A DNA stretch of 64,000 nt from Echinometra lucunter (lineage: Eukaryota; Echinodermata; Echinoidea; Camarodonta; Echinometridae). This document shows, one piece after another, positions 24,724 through 36,800 of the stretch. Each line of letters opens with the position of its first letter. The first letter of the stretch is position 1. The position numbers and the translations under genes are program-made. Location: contig CM057159.1 of the NCBI GenBank assembly GCA_029962745.1, forward strand, positions 26,605,999 through 26,669,998, read 5' to 3'. The notes under the pieces were generated by a model, which saw nothing but the letters and a program-made list of their open reading frames with translations, was not told the origin of the DNA and made no database searches.

Positions 24724-24808
24724 TCATCGTCGTGGTCGTCGCCATCGTCATCATGCCAGTGATATGTTCATCACAAAACACTATGATCGCATTCTTTTTT
24801 ATATACAG

Positions 24809-25140
24809 AAGTCGGCATCGCTTTGACAGTTCTATGCATTATCATTCTAACGTTTGTGGCCGTAATCGTCATCCTGTTGGTCTGTATGAAGGCGGGAAAA
24901 TATCGGAACCTAGATGAGTACGATGATGACGAGAAAGAGTCCAAACACCAACATCATGAACATAGCACATCAAAGTTCCAACCACGACAGGCATGGACTC
25001 CCGAAACAGACTCGCCTTTTGGTTTTGAGCGGGAAAAAACACTTATTAAAGTCGTACTTCACGGCCAGACAGATTCTTCTTATTCATCATGTTCAAGCCT
25101 GTCAAACCTTGATGAAAGCTTACCAACCATTGCGGTCTGA
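24809..25140 (+). CDS. Last exon B: transmembrane helix and cytoplasmic tail
   Basis: The acceptor TTCTTTTTTATATACAG enters in phase 1, the same as exon A. The exon gives 109 codons to TGA. The first 24 residues are one very hydrophobic helix (VGIALTVLCIIILTFVAVIV and on), then CMKAGKYR as stop-transfer, an acidic cluster (LDEYDDDEKE), a His-rich stretch (KHQHHEHSTSK), a Trp-Thr-Pro segment, a Ser-rich stretch (SSYSSCSSLS) and the end ESLPTIAV. The order matches exon A although the sequence is divergent. It may be an alternative terminal exon of the same receptor, or the end of a tandem paralogue. The family is not recognised. Confidence 0.7.
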
Positions 25141-25370
25141 TTTAAAAAAACGAGAAAAATCGTAACATTTCATGATTTTTAGGTAATGTTATTATTTATT
25201 CCGTGCATTTAAATGCCAATACTACCCGGCGAATTGGACAGTGTTAGTGGGTTTTAATGCTTCTGCAATTTTCAACACTTGACATTATTTTAAAATCTAT
25301 ATGATTCAGTATTGAACATTGTTGTGAAATTACGCTGACTCGACATCCAAGAGCGTTCCGAAAATGACCA

Positions 25371-25538
25371 GGGGAGCGTTTCATGAAATGACTTGTCAGA
25401 TGTTTTATCCGACAAAGTCTATTTTATCCGACAGTTACCATAGAAACGATGTTTCTCAGCCAATCAAAAACAAGGAAAGATGTCAGATCTGACAACTTGT
25501 CAGACAACAAATGTTGATGTCTTGATGAAATGCTCCCC
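25371..25538. mobile_element. Fold-back MITE, GGGGAGCGTTTCATGAAA family
   Basis: Begins GGGGAGCGTTTCATGAAATG and ends TTGATGAAATGCTCCCC. The inner pair is CTTGTCAGATG / CATCTGAC-type. It carries CTCAGCCAATCAAAAAC, a segment shared with the element nested at 56408-56544 (TCTCAGCCAATCAGATG). No coding capacity. Confidence 0.8.
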
Positions 25539-27609
25539 TAGTGACGACTAAACGTCGGGCTTGGACACAGGAAGTGGAGGGGGCGCCTTTTGTCTGCCAA
25601 ACAATACGTGCACCTCCACTTTCATTGTCTGAGCCCGACGCGTCGCGACGTTCCGCCGACTGAAACCATGGTGATTCGACGCCAGGTTTCGTCTCGACAA
25701 ACGTCAGTACTTTATTGCAATATTTGCATCAATCAATCTTTTGACATCATTTTAATCGAGCACCCCTTTAAATCATGAGAAACTGATTATGTTATGACGA
25801 AGAGAAGACACTGAAAGTGAAATCAGACTTGAGGAGCTGCCAGCTTCACTTGAAATCATCAAGAAATACCGGGTTCAAATTTACATTTATGCGGGTTCGC
25901 AGCAAAGTCTAAGTCAGATTGCAGTGATGACCGTTATTTATTCAGTCTTAATAGTTTTTTTTTTAAAGGCTATTTGGTTGTTGTTGTTTTCGTTTGCTGT
26001 GTGCATATGTATATATAGCTATATATGTGTGTGTGTGTGGGGGGGGGGGGGGTACAGAGCTGGGTGGGTACTGGATGGTTGTGTGAGAGGCTGAAACTCT
26101 ATCAGAACTTATTTTTAAAGTCTCTCCAAATTAAATTGCAAATGAAAGCGAGTTTAGATACTGGCCTCCTCGCGGGTATACTCTTCGAGATGGAAGTTCT
26201 TACAAATTTAAACCCACGTGAAGAAAATATTACTCGACATAGTTGTACAGATGAAGGGTACTTCCACGCGAGCTTGTCTGGTCGTAAATTTTATTTCCAT
26301 GACTGTTTAATAAGGTAAAGTATATAATTTGAATTAATGTCGAGCATGCATATATGTTTGGATTGCTCGCGGATTAGTTTTACTTGCGAAATTGGGGGGG
26401 GGGGGGGGTTCTGCAGAAATGTTCGAAAGAACAAGGCACTTTAAAGTCCACTATATACTGGCATTTCACTGCCAACCATCCTTGTAAAAGGCAGACTTTA
26501 TATCAGCGAGCTTTTAATGTAATTTAAATAACGTGGAATAATTATGTCGGAGGTCATAAGTATTATGAATATTTTCAAAGTTTTAATCGATCGTTTTCTC
26601 ATTCAGTCAATTCTCCCCGATGTGTGGCTTGACCCAGTAGCCTATCACCCACTCATAAATTAGTTAATGAACTTTGGAAGGGAAGGGGTCTGTCGGATAT
26701 ATTGAATCAATTAGAGAACACGTTTTTTCCTTGACTGCAAATTCTTGGTCGCTGGAATTTCCTATGCCAACTTTGGAACGCATTTGGTCAGACCACCCCT
26801 CCTCGCCATTGACAGTGTGTTAAATACGTTCTTGGCTGTTTTCTATACTCATTAAGAGAAATGTTTATATCGTGAACGTTTTATTCTCCAGTAATTCAAG
26901 ACTCAAAAAGTTTTGAAAGTGAAATAAAAAATAGTTTATAATATTCTACTTTGTAGAATAAGCATTTGTTAGGAAAAACAATTTGGGCAACTTAAGACGT
27001 GTATTTTTGTGCCCATGTGTTTTGCTATAAGCTGCATTTACCTAACACCTGCCTAATAACAAAATTGGCTCATTGACAAGCGCCTAGAAAAAGGCCAACA
27101 GTTTTATGCCTGATTACTTTGAAAAGACACCCATACATATATGCACGAACAGTTTGTGTGTATGAAATTGTGGACTTCATTTATACATTTATTGCTCAAT
27201 TTCTAGAAGATGAAAGAATAATATTTTTGTATCAAAATAAAGATGAAATCAATTAGCCAAACGGAATATTTGACCAATGTTTACCTCTATCTACAGCTTT
27301 ACCTGGCCAAACCATGATGATGTGGAATTGAAAAGTACATGAGAGAGAGAGAGAGAGGATAGTTGAAAGAAATAAAGAAAGGGGAAAGGGATATTGAGAT
27401 GATTGACATGATGATGTCAATGGACAGTCACGCAAGTATATAATGAGTAATAAAAGCTATACATTAAGGAAAAATACGGAGGAAGAGAGGGAGAAGAAAC
27501 AGAAAATGAGAGAGTGAGAGCAGAGAGAGAGAGGGAGAGAGCGCGAGATGGAGGGGGAGCGTGAGTGGAGCCAGTGGAGGAGGGCGTTAGTATGCGGGAG
27601 AGAAAGAGG

Positions 27610-27611
<2 letters not shown>

Positions 27612-27671
<60 letters not shown>
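27612..27671. repeat. (GA)n microsatellite
   Basis: About 30 GA units within a longer purine-rich tract from about 27340. Frames across it encode only Arg-Glu or Leu-Ser repeats. Confidence 0.95.
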
Positions 27672-27673
<2 letters not shown>

Positions 27674-29050
27674 CCCAATTTCGAGGTACCGGTAGATGAG
27701 TTGCATCTTTCGAGTGAAATGAATGCAATTACATCAGTCGAATGAATGTAGATATCATCTGATTTTCTTTGGGTACATCACCCCCCCCCCAAAAAAAAAA
27801 AAAAAAAAAAAAAAAATCTTTCTCCTCTTTACACTTTTGTTATAATTGCTCTATAAAACATTTTTCTGATACATTCCGTGGATTCTTGTACCCAAATCTC
27901 TTTTCAGTTTTTCTTTTAAATCTTCTTTTCATGCGACCCACCTGATGATTTTCTGAAACATACTAAAACTTGAGTTTTTTAAAACCAAGTGTGCAGAAAT
28001 ATTTTAGGGATCTAGGTTTATTTATGAATACAATTTACTGTTTCCTTAAGCTAGGCCTAAATCATGCTTGGCACGTCATATCATATCTTGTTTCAAGTAT
28101 TTCAATTGCTCGTACTTTTTAATCATTATGTTTTCGTCTTTATGTATTTAAAATTCAATTTAGACAACTTTGATTCCTAGCAAACGTTCTCACAAGACAC
28201 GTACTGCTAACATGAAAGTTTCCAGTGTACATTTTATATCACTTGCGGATTAGGGTACGGCTCGACCAACCCTTAACTCCTTTTGAAAAAACAAAGCAAA
28301 ATGCCTTAAAAACACTTCCCACATGCTAATGCAAATACATGGCATAGTATCCGGGCTAAGGAGATAAAGGGGAGAGTGGGGTGAGAAAGAAAGAGAGTGG
28401 TAGACCAAGGAGGGTGACATGGAGATGTCAGAAAGAACTGAAATACTTATCATCCGATTCAAAGAAATTCACGAAGGAGATGGAAAGGCAGATATAGGCG
28501 TACCTGCAGATGTTTACGGGGGGGGGGGGGGGAGGGGGTGATGACATTTCCTGCTCGGATTGTAACTATCCAGTCGAGCGAGCAAAGAAGACGTGTTTTT
28601 TTTTTTAGTTGGAGAAATGAAATTTGGGCATTGACTGAAATATAATCACGAATACACAAACAGACCAATTCACTGCCGGAATACGAGCAGACGGTTCTTG
28701 GCAACTTCAGAATTGTCGGGGCTGCAACCCCCCCCCCCCCCCCCTTCATACGTCCATGAGTTTGGCCGGGGTCCCACTCTTAAGGAGCATCCCACTCAGG
28801 TCCCACTCAACAGAATGCCGGTTTAATGTTACTGTTAGAATTTTTAGCTGTTGATACAATTCTTGATACAATACCTACAAATGTGAATTAACATGTAACG
28901 TAGATAGCATGACGCATAGCGTCTCTGAATGCCGAATTTATGTTGCACCGTATGAGATGATAAAGGCTCACCAATATCAACACAGATGCTTCTTAAATCT
29001 TATCTACAGAATATAAGTTCACTAAACCATCTGGCTTAAGGTGGTTTTTT

Positions 29051-29221
29051 TGTGTGTGTGACTGAAAATGTAGAGGGGAAAAAAATGACAGCCCTGGAAG
29101 GCGATCTGCCAGAGAAGTTGACGCGATCGATGCCCGCGGCACCCAGCAGCCCGGTAGCGGTACGGTCGATAAACTAACGTTAACGTAGATAGATAGAGGG
29201 CGCGAAATTATTCTAGAGAAA
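29051..29221 (+). promoter_or_regulatory. Probable MAEA promoter / 5' UTR
   Basis: Just upstream of the MAEA start is a short stretch richer in G, C and CpG than its surroundings (GACGCGATCGATGCCCGCGG, GGTAGCGGTACGGTCG), followed by a duplicated TAACGTTAACGTAG motif. No clear TATA box at a useful distance. The transcription start cannot be placed from sequence alone. Confidence 0.4.
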
Positions 29222-29260
29222 ATGGCTGACATTTGTACTCTGGAACACGCAACATTGAAG
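29222..29260 (+). CDS. MAEA: MAEA exon 1 (start codon)
   Basis: ATG GCT GAC encodes [13 protein letters not shown] and is followed by a GTATTT donor, phase 0. It is short, so its assignment rests on phase, the TLK|VPYE junction expected for MAEA, and the CpG-rich sequence just upstream. Confidence 0.8.
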
Positions 29261-32200
29261 GTATTTTTAGCTCAATATATCTGCTCTAAAATAGTTTCAA
29301 ATGCGAGGAATTGATATAATCGCATGTTCACGATGTTAGGCGTACATATGGGTGGTTATTGCACATATCTAAGAGATTTGAACTAGAAAATTGTGTAGTA
29401 TTTTAACAAGATATCAGAGATCGAGTGAAGCAGAATATTTTGTAAACACACCCATCGATCGCTCTCCTTCGACCCCCGTAGAGCTTCTGGTAAACAAAGT
29501 TTACTAACCACTCAATTGATGGGAGCTGAATATGAAAGCAGATTTGATGTTGTTTTTCCTAATGATTTTTCCATTATTTTCATTTTATTTAAATGTAGTT
29601 TTCTGGTAATAGCTTACAGTAACATGATTAACATTAACCATCATGACCATGTTAACAGTAACGTGTCATCTTTTTTAAAGTTAGAGAGGGCAGCTAGGCC
29701 TAATGTTATATCGAATCCTAAAATGGGCAGTGTACAGCCACACGCATGTCTTTACCTTACGGCCACACATGTGTGGTTGTATCCACAGCATCAACATGAC
29801 GATACAGCCACACTCATCTGAGACTGAATTCCCACTTGTACTCTGCCTCGACAGCTATCACTAGTCTAGACTATGCACCGCACAAGGGATGTGTATTCAT
29901 GCGACGGTATGTGTTGCAACTTGCAAAACTTTGATCGTCACAGAGGTTTTATCTCTCGATTTCACTTATTGTACAAACAGTATTTTCACTTCATTCTCAC
30001 CTGATCGGGAAGCAGGAGAAAATAATGAAGTAAAAATGTTTGTATGTCGGTGAATTTCAAGAGATAAAAGTTACCTTTATGATGATCCACGTTTTGCAAT
30101 TTTGCAACACACTGTTGCATGAATGTTCACATCGCTTGTGCAATGTGCTAGCGATAGCGCCGCGGCACAAAGTATAAGTGGGAATTTAGATGAGTGCGGT
30201 TGTATCCCAGAGTTGTTGACTCGAGTCATGCGACTTTGACTCGAGTCGCGACTCGAGTCACTATTTTGACTTGACTTGACTCGATACATTCCCCAATGAC
30301 TTGCGACTTGACTTGACTTGCGACAAAATGACTTGTGACTTGGCTTCAAGTCACTTCAAGTCACGTAAATTACGTACAAAACGGGCCAGGGGAAAAAAGT
30401 CATGGTACTTTATCGCAAACACTTCTAACGTAAAGTTATAGTACTCCCGGTCCCTTCTAGTTCTACTACAAGGTACGGTGCATGACCGATCAATCGACCG
30501 GACCGGCTGCATATCACGCTAGCTAGCTAATATATTATGTGCGCACGTACCAGGTACGGAATGTTTTCGCCAGCTACAAGCACTGTATATGATTCAGTGG
30601 TTCTCACACGAGCGCGTGTTGTTGTTGTTGTTGATTCGTGTTGAATGGCGATCAGTCAGTCTTGACTATTATCACCAACAAGCTTTATTTTTTTATATCA
30701 TTATTTCTTTTAAATAGTTTTGGTATTTTAAGGAAAAGTTCTATTGGCATCTCTTTTTTTGTTGTTGCTATATTGATATTATATTTTTTGCTATATTCAA
30801 TATAGCAAAAAATATAGTTTTTTTATTTTTTAATATATAGAATATCAAAAACATGAGTTCTGCTTTGGAATGTTAGAATAGGAAAAAAAGAAAGATGCCA
30901 ATAAATAAACACATTCCATCAGACGTGAAATTTACAAATTTTCGGCCATAGGCCTTCATCGTGTAATGATGAAAATTTACTGAGTATCAAACATAAAGAG
31001 CGCGCAGAGCACAAAAGCGCAAAAAGCTCCACAGATAGCAAACCAACCAAGGAGGAAAAGGGAGAGAGAGAGAGAAAGAGAGAGAAAGAGAGAGAGGGGA
31101 AGCATAAGGGAGGGTGAAGTAAAGAAACAAAGAAGCGCGCAAATCGCCAGATTTAATAACCAACTACAAACTAAGGAAAAGGAAATTAAAAGAAAAAAAA
31201 ACATTGCAAAAGTTGTCTATTCTCTGCCAAAACGTTTCGTTCGAAGAACGAAACAGAAGATTGCATTTTGTATTTTCGAATCAGGCCACCTTGCATAGTA
31301 CATGTACATGTTTTTTATTACAGTTGAAAATACAAAGTTAAAGTATAACTCAAAACATAGAAAATATGACACATTTTTCGTCTCCACTTTAAAATAAGAT
31401 AAAATCTCTTCATTTGAATACTCACTTTACAAAAAATAGAAAGTGATTCAAAAAGTTTTTGAATCATTTTCTATTTTTTGTTTTAAAGTTTGTGCAATTT
31501 GAGTACGCAAATTGGTTGTATTATGAGCGAGCGTGGCAGCTGCCAAGACTGTACTCTTCCTTGTAAAGGAATCCCCCTACCGTAAAGGCATTTTAGCCAA
31601 CTGTAGAAGTAGGGGATACATACAGGGGCTGGGGGGGGGGGCTGCAGCCCCCCTTCCCCACTTTTTTGAGTAGACGCATGGGCCTCTGTACCAAAACCCG
31701 GAAGTAATTTTTGGGGTTTGTACGTGCAGCCCCCCCCTTTCAAAAACGTTCCGCGGCTTCTGATGATAACTTCAATTGTGACTTGACTTGACTTGACTTG
31801 ACCTGTGATGACTTGTGACTTGACTTGACTTGACTTGGCCTTTGGCCAAAATACTTGTGACTTGACTTTGACTTGTGACAAATGACTTGAGACTTGACTT
31901 GGACTTGCAAAAAATGACTTGCATCCATCTCTGCTGTATCCTGGTGTTGTAGCCACACACATGTGGCCGTAAGGTAGACACGCGCATGTGGTTGTATACG
32001 CTGGCTTAACAATAACAGTCAAGTTAGATTGGTCTATCTACTAACGATAACTTAGATCTATACTTTGTTAAAATGTAAGACTAGTCGTTAACAGTTAACT
32101 TAAAAGATCTGTCAGGTATGGGGAATTTGGGCACTAGTGTGCTTTTGCACCAGGCCTGTGCCTGAGGCTGAAGGAATAAAGCACAGTCACTGTGACTTTG

Positions 32201-33699
32201 CTTTATTCCATCAGGGCCTGGTGTGAAAACACACTAGTGCCGAAATTTGTAATAAACTGACATGGATGGGAGTGTATACAGCCACACGAGTGTGTCTCTA
32301 CAACAATGTACCTTACGGGTTACAGCCACAGGTGTGTGACTGTATCCAAAGACCCGACGTGAGGATACAGCCACACAAGTTTCCAGTAGTCTATGTACGG
32401 TACCATGGCATGGGTGTCGACCCGGGGGGGGGGGGGGGATGGGGGATATATCCCCCAATATTTTGGGTGGGGGGAAGGCCTCCATTTAATACAATAATTT
32501 GCCATAAAAAAATGACTTGGCACCTATTAATCCCCTAAAAACAGAAAAAGAAAGAAAAGGGATAAACAGTTAACAAAATTTAAAAAGGAAGAAGAAAACC
32601 CTGGGAGTGCTCACTCGCTTCGCTAGCCCTCATTTTAAGTATCTATCTCAAGTAATACTGGTAATAATACTACTATTTTTATGAAAGGAATATTTTTTCA
32701 TCTTGTCTTTAAATGTTATACTATTCTTCTAGACCCTAGTCATAAAATGTAAATAAAATAACTGCAAGGAGTCGAACAGCAAGAAGACCAAAAATGGAAG
32801 ATTTTCAGGCGATAATCGTCTGCAGACCTTCCAACCATTCTGAATTAGGAGGAAAGAATCTGAATTTAAAAGAGGTGTTTGGTTCTGTAAAATCAGAAAA
32901 TAGCATTGAACACGGACATACTGAAGCTTTTCGACATGCACTCATCAGAGTAAAATCGCATGAATGAACAGAAAGCCAAAGCTGCCTTGAGAAAATATTC
33001 CTAGATATTTACTAAAGATGATGTGTATACAGCCTCAGTTCAAGTATCTGGTTAACCCAGGGTGCCCTCATTGACTAGAATGCGACCATTTTCCTTGGGG
33101 GCTGCATCCCTCTAGAAAATAGTCACAATCTATGTCTCTTTGGGTGTCTTAGTTTCTGATCAGGCCCTCTCCAGCCAGTATATATTTTTATTCTAATGAA
33201 GGATGTAATACTAGCAGTTCTTAGTGTTATACAGGTCGTGATAACACGGTTTGCCTGCTGCAGGCCTGCAGTAGTACAATTTTCGATGTAAAATTACAGT
33301 TGTATGTAATGTTACATGAATCCATGTGTACTGCTCATTATTGTGTATGTACTACACTGTACATGTTATTCCTGCACAACTGATGCTAAACGTACACAGT
33401 ACGATTGAAAGTGGGTCTGAGGCTTATCTCAGAGTATGAAAGTAATATTATTAAAAGGAAATTTTCAAGGAAGTGAGAAACATACAAGGCTCTTCAATTA
33501 AATAAGTGTCTTTAGTAACTCTTCTGAATGTTGTACTGTACATGTAGGCTTGGTGCAGGACATCAAGAGGGAGAAATTATTTCAAAGTATTGCAAGGTTT
33601 ACTACACTTTCAAAACTTAAAATTTATTTGTCAATTGTCAGTGTTGCTGGGTGTGCAAAATTGACAGGAATCAAGTTTTCATTTGATATAGTAGTAGTA

Positions 33700-33745
<46 letters not shown>

Positions 33746-33763
33746 AAGAAGTAGTAGTACACT

Positions 33764-33860
<97 letters not shown>

Positions 33861-36800
33861 ACTTTATTGGATAATTTGTTTAGCACAGTGCTAATCTTCC
33901 ACAAGGTACATTGCACAAAATAAGCAAGAAATATCGCATACATAAATGAAAACAGAATAAATACAACTTGACAATTGACAATTGAATTTATACGAAAGTA
34001 TATGTAAAGGTAATTATACATTTAACCAAACCTAGAACACTTGTATATTATCAAGGAGTAAAAAGAAAGAACAAAAACAACTACAACAAAAAGCAAAAAA
34101 AGAGAAAAAAAGTGATAAAGACTAAGATTACATTCTTTCAGGAAAACTCAAAATCATGAAACATAAAGAACTATAAAAAATACATTTTGATGATTTCATA
34201 TCGATAACATATTGACGGCAGGTTCTAATTATTCAGGGAAAACAAATCATAAGGCAACATCCATGACAACTTAATTACATATTTGTGAACAGGATGAATA
34301 GTCTTATATTGAGGTTTGATCATTTCTTATTACTTTACTGTCTTTCAAATAAGCCATACTTGTTATGAATAAGGAAAAATATGTATGATCAATTATTATT
34401 TCATTATCACCATATCAAACATTAATGGCGTTATTCGACTACTAAAAATAATTCTCATACAAACTTTTTTTTATCATTCCTCACGACATTCAAGGGGGCA
34501 TGTTACCTATATATATACGAAATCCAATAAACTAGTACAGCATTTTCTCTCGCGGAACCATTCTTTTATACATGCTGAAGGTATCGATCATTTTTTAATT
34601 CTCAATTTGAAGAGTGTGTACTTTTGCTGCACATTGAAAGTACATGTACCGATAGGACATATCAATGATTAATGAGGCGATCTCTATGGGCGATTCCCGA
34701 TCTTCAAATTGGCTTCGAAAGCTCTGCTCATGGTGCTTTTGCGGAACGTACGTTTTTTTGTGTTGGCGGGCGATCGCGAGCCAGTAAACAAATCAAGTGA
34801 GCGTTAAATACATCCAAGTGTATCATATCGCTTGCGAAATACAGTACGGAAATGCTGCATCACCCGCCCATGCCGCGACATATGAAAGACGTGAAGGACC
34901 TATTTTCCGGTGAGCTTAACAGTGGTTAGCTGATGTAGTTTAAGAACTAAGAAAGATCACTAGTAAAGACAGAACATCGGAAATCTTAGAGTTGATTTAT
35001 GATGACAATTAAGTCAGAAAAACTCAAAATATTTCATTTGGCTACACAAACAATGTGTAATCCCTGGCTGACAGTAAATCTCCGTTATCCGAAACCATCA
35101 AATTGAAAACGGTTAGTGGCATGGGCGGTCGTTTACCGGATGGAAAAACGTTTGACTACAGCACTAGTTCATTTTACAGTATATGATGACAACTATTCCA
35201 GTATGAATGAATTTATATTGGACATGTACTGGACATGTATGTTGCAGCAGTATCTTCCAAATCAACATTTAACATGTCTGACTCAATAGGAAATGGGGAC
35301 CTGGTAATTGTTAGTTTTGTGCAAATCCCATCTTGAACAAAAAGGTTGTTTTTATCACAAGCAGGAATATCAGAGATATACATACAAAATTATTGATGTA
35401 ATGAAACCTGTATGAAGATTGCTAAAAGAAAAGAAGAGCAGTCTTTGCAGACATGGCCTACTACAGAGTACAAGCATGTAGGAGAAACACTTCTTTGCAA
35501 ATCAAGAATATGGTCTTTGTGTCAGTTATGACTGGATATAATATCACAAGTAAATGTCTTGTAGGACTTCTGCTTCCACATGCTTTTTATCCTGTTGAAT
35601 TTAATACCCTTTAAAGTTCATATTTTGTACATTTCTTCCTTGACAGGTTCCGTACGAGAACCTCAACAAGAACTTCAGGAACTGTCAGAAGGTCATTGAT
35701 AGAGAGGTTGCACATGTCATGCAGGTTAGATCCTTGATAAATAAGTACTGAGTAGATGAGAATGCTGATCAAAAGGAAATTCCTTCATGTAATTAAATTA
35801 GTTTTCATGGCAATTGAATAACAGTTACATTAAGTGATGAAGAAAATCTGTTGACTTATTTTTGAAGTTGCCAAAGTAAGTTTCATATTTATGATTTACA
35901 TTTTTGTTTTGATTGTTATGCATTAGAAAATTTACATCATGATATGAGTAAATACCATAATTATTCTCATAGTATTTTACCAGAATATTAGAGTAATTTT
36001 ATTATTTCTCCCTTGTGTTGATATTTTGTGCATGTGGATACATTGTACATTGTACATAGTGTATGTACCTAGTACTGGATTGTTTTGTTTTTATTTTTTT
36101 AAATACTGAGGGCTTAGAGGAATCACTGCATATTGAGTAGTGAATTTCAAAGTAAACAGTTCTCCATGATAATTAAGACCTTGTCTTACAAAGAGTTATG
36201 AGTGATCAAAATGATTTGCAACTTAACATGACATTGACATCAATCTCATATCTTTGTTTAAGTGATTTGAGATTGTGATTGATTATGACTTGTGAATGAA
36301 TTACAAGTACATATATATCGAGGGTTTAGTCAGTGCCATCACCAGTGGAAGCGTCGTGGTCTGGTGGTTCTGACTCTCGTCTTTCAATCAGAGGGTCGTG
36401 GGTTCGAATCCCAGCCATGGCGTTAATTTCCTTCAGCAAGAAATTCATCCACATCGTGCTGCACTCAACCCAGGTGAGGTGAATGGGTACCTGGCAGGAA
36501 TTTATTCCTTGAAATGCTTGCGCGCTGGCGGCTGCCGGGCTAAAGCCAGGGTAATAATATCCAAGTCCTTTGGAAGCGCATAGAGACGTTATATCATAAT
36601 GTGATATGCGCTATACAAGAACTGTATATTATTATTATTATTATTATATCTGAACTGAGCTTTACTGTGCGACATGTAATTGACAGGACTCACAATGGCA
36701 CAATTTCCTTTGGGTGGGGGTATTAATGCCATCATATCTGAACTGAGCTTTGCTGTGCGACATGTATGTGAGTCATTGTATTGGTTGACCACAGGTTACC

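Larger units (their letters stand above)
17005..24808 (+). other. Interval between the two tail exons, no recognised coding exon
   Basis: Nearly 7.8 kb without a convincing exon. It holds CT-rich DNA near 18070-18180, a MITE at 17764-17918, an inverted pair of C/A and T/G runs near 20319-20370, a T22 run before 20999, G/C runs near 21570 and 23340, and a degenerate GTTGGG/CCCAAC repeat at 23800-24175. The lack of an ectodomain here argues that exon B is an alternative 3' end and not a second full gene. Confidence 0.4.
25141..29050. other. Intergenic interval upstream of MAEA
   Basis: Holds a fold-back element (25371-25538), G runs near 26038 and 26395, a GA microsatellite (27612-27671), a C10A28-type run near 27781-27816, and a G14 near 28518 facing a C17 near 28727. 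No gene is recognised. The long Ser/Leu frames over the GA repeat are artefacts. Confidence 0.5.
29261..35646 (+). other. MAEA: MAEA intron 1, repeat-rich
   Basis: A 6.4-kb intron. It contains the GACTTGACTTG repeats, the TACAGCCACAC segments, several hairpins, G runs near 31631 and 32426, and the AGT trinucleotide array at 33689-33861. No other gene is recognised in it. Confidence 0.75.

Noticed and set aside
27417..27745. Ser-Leu and Arg-Glu repeat frames
   Set aside because: Translations of the GA microsatellite, not proteins.
31483..32022. 179-codon minus-strand open frame, the longest in the window
   Set aside because: It is read through the GACTTGACTTG repeat and a G run. Its Ser/Gln/Val/Lys pattern is the translated repeat.
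33550..34021. Frames with poly-Val, poly-Ser, poly-Tyr and poly-Leu
   Set aside because: Translations of the AGT trinucleotide array on both strands.
36347..36421. Functional tRNA gene
   Set aside because: Boxes A and B are present but the anticodon arm does not fold cleanly, and the sequence continues into a SINE body and (TTA)n tail.
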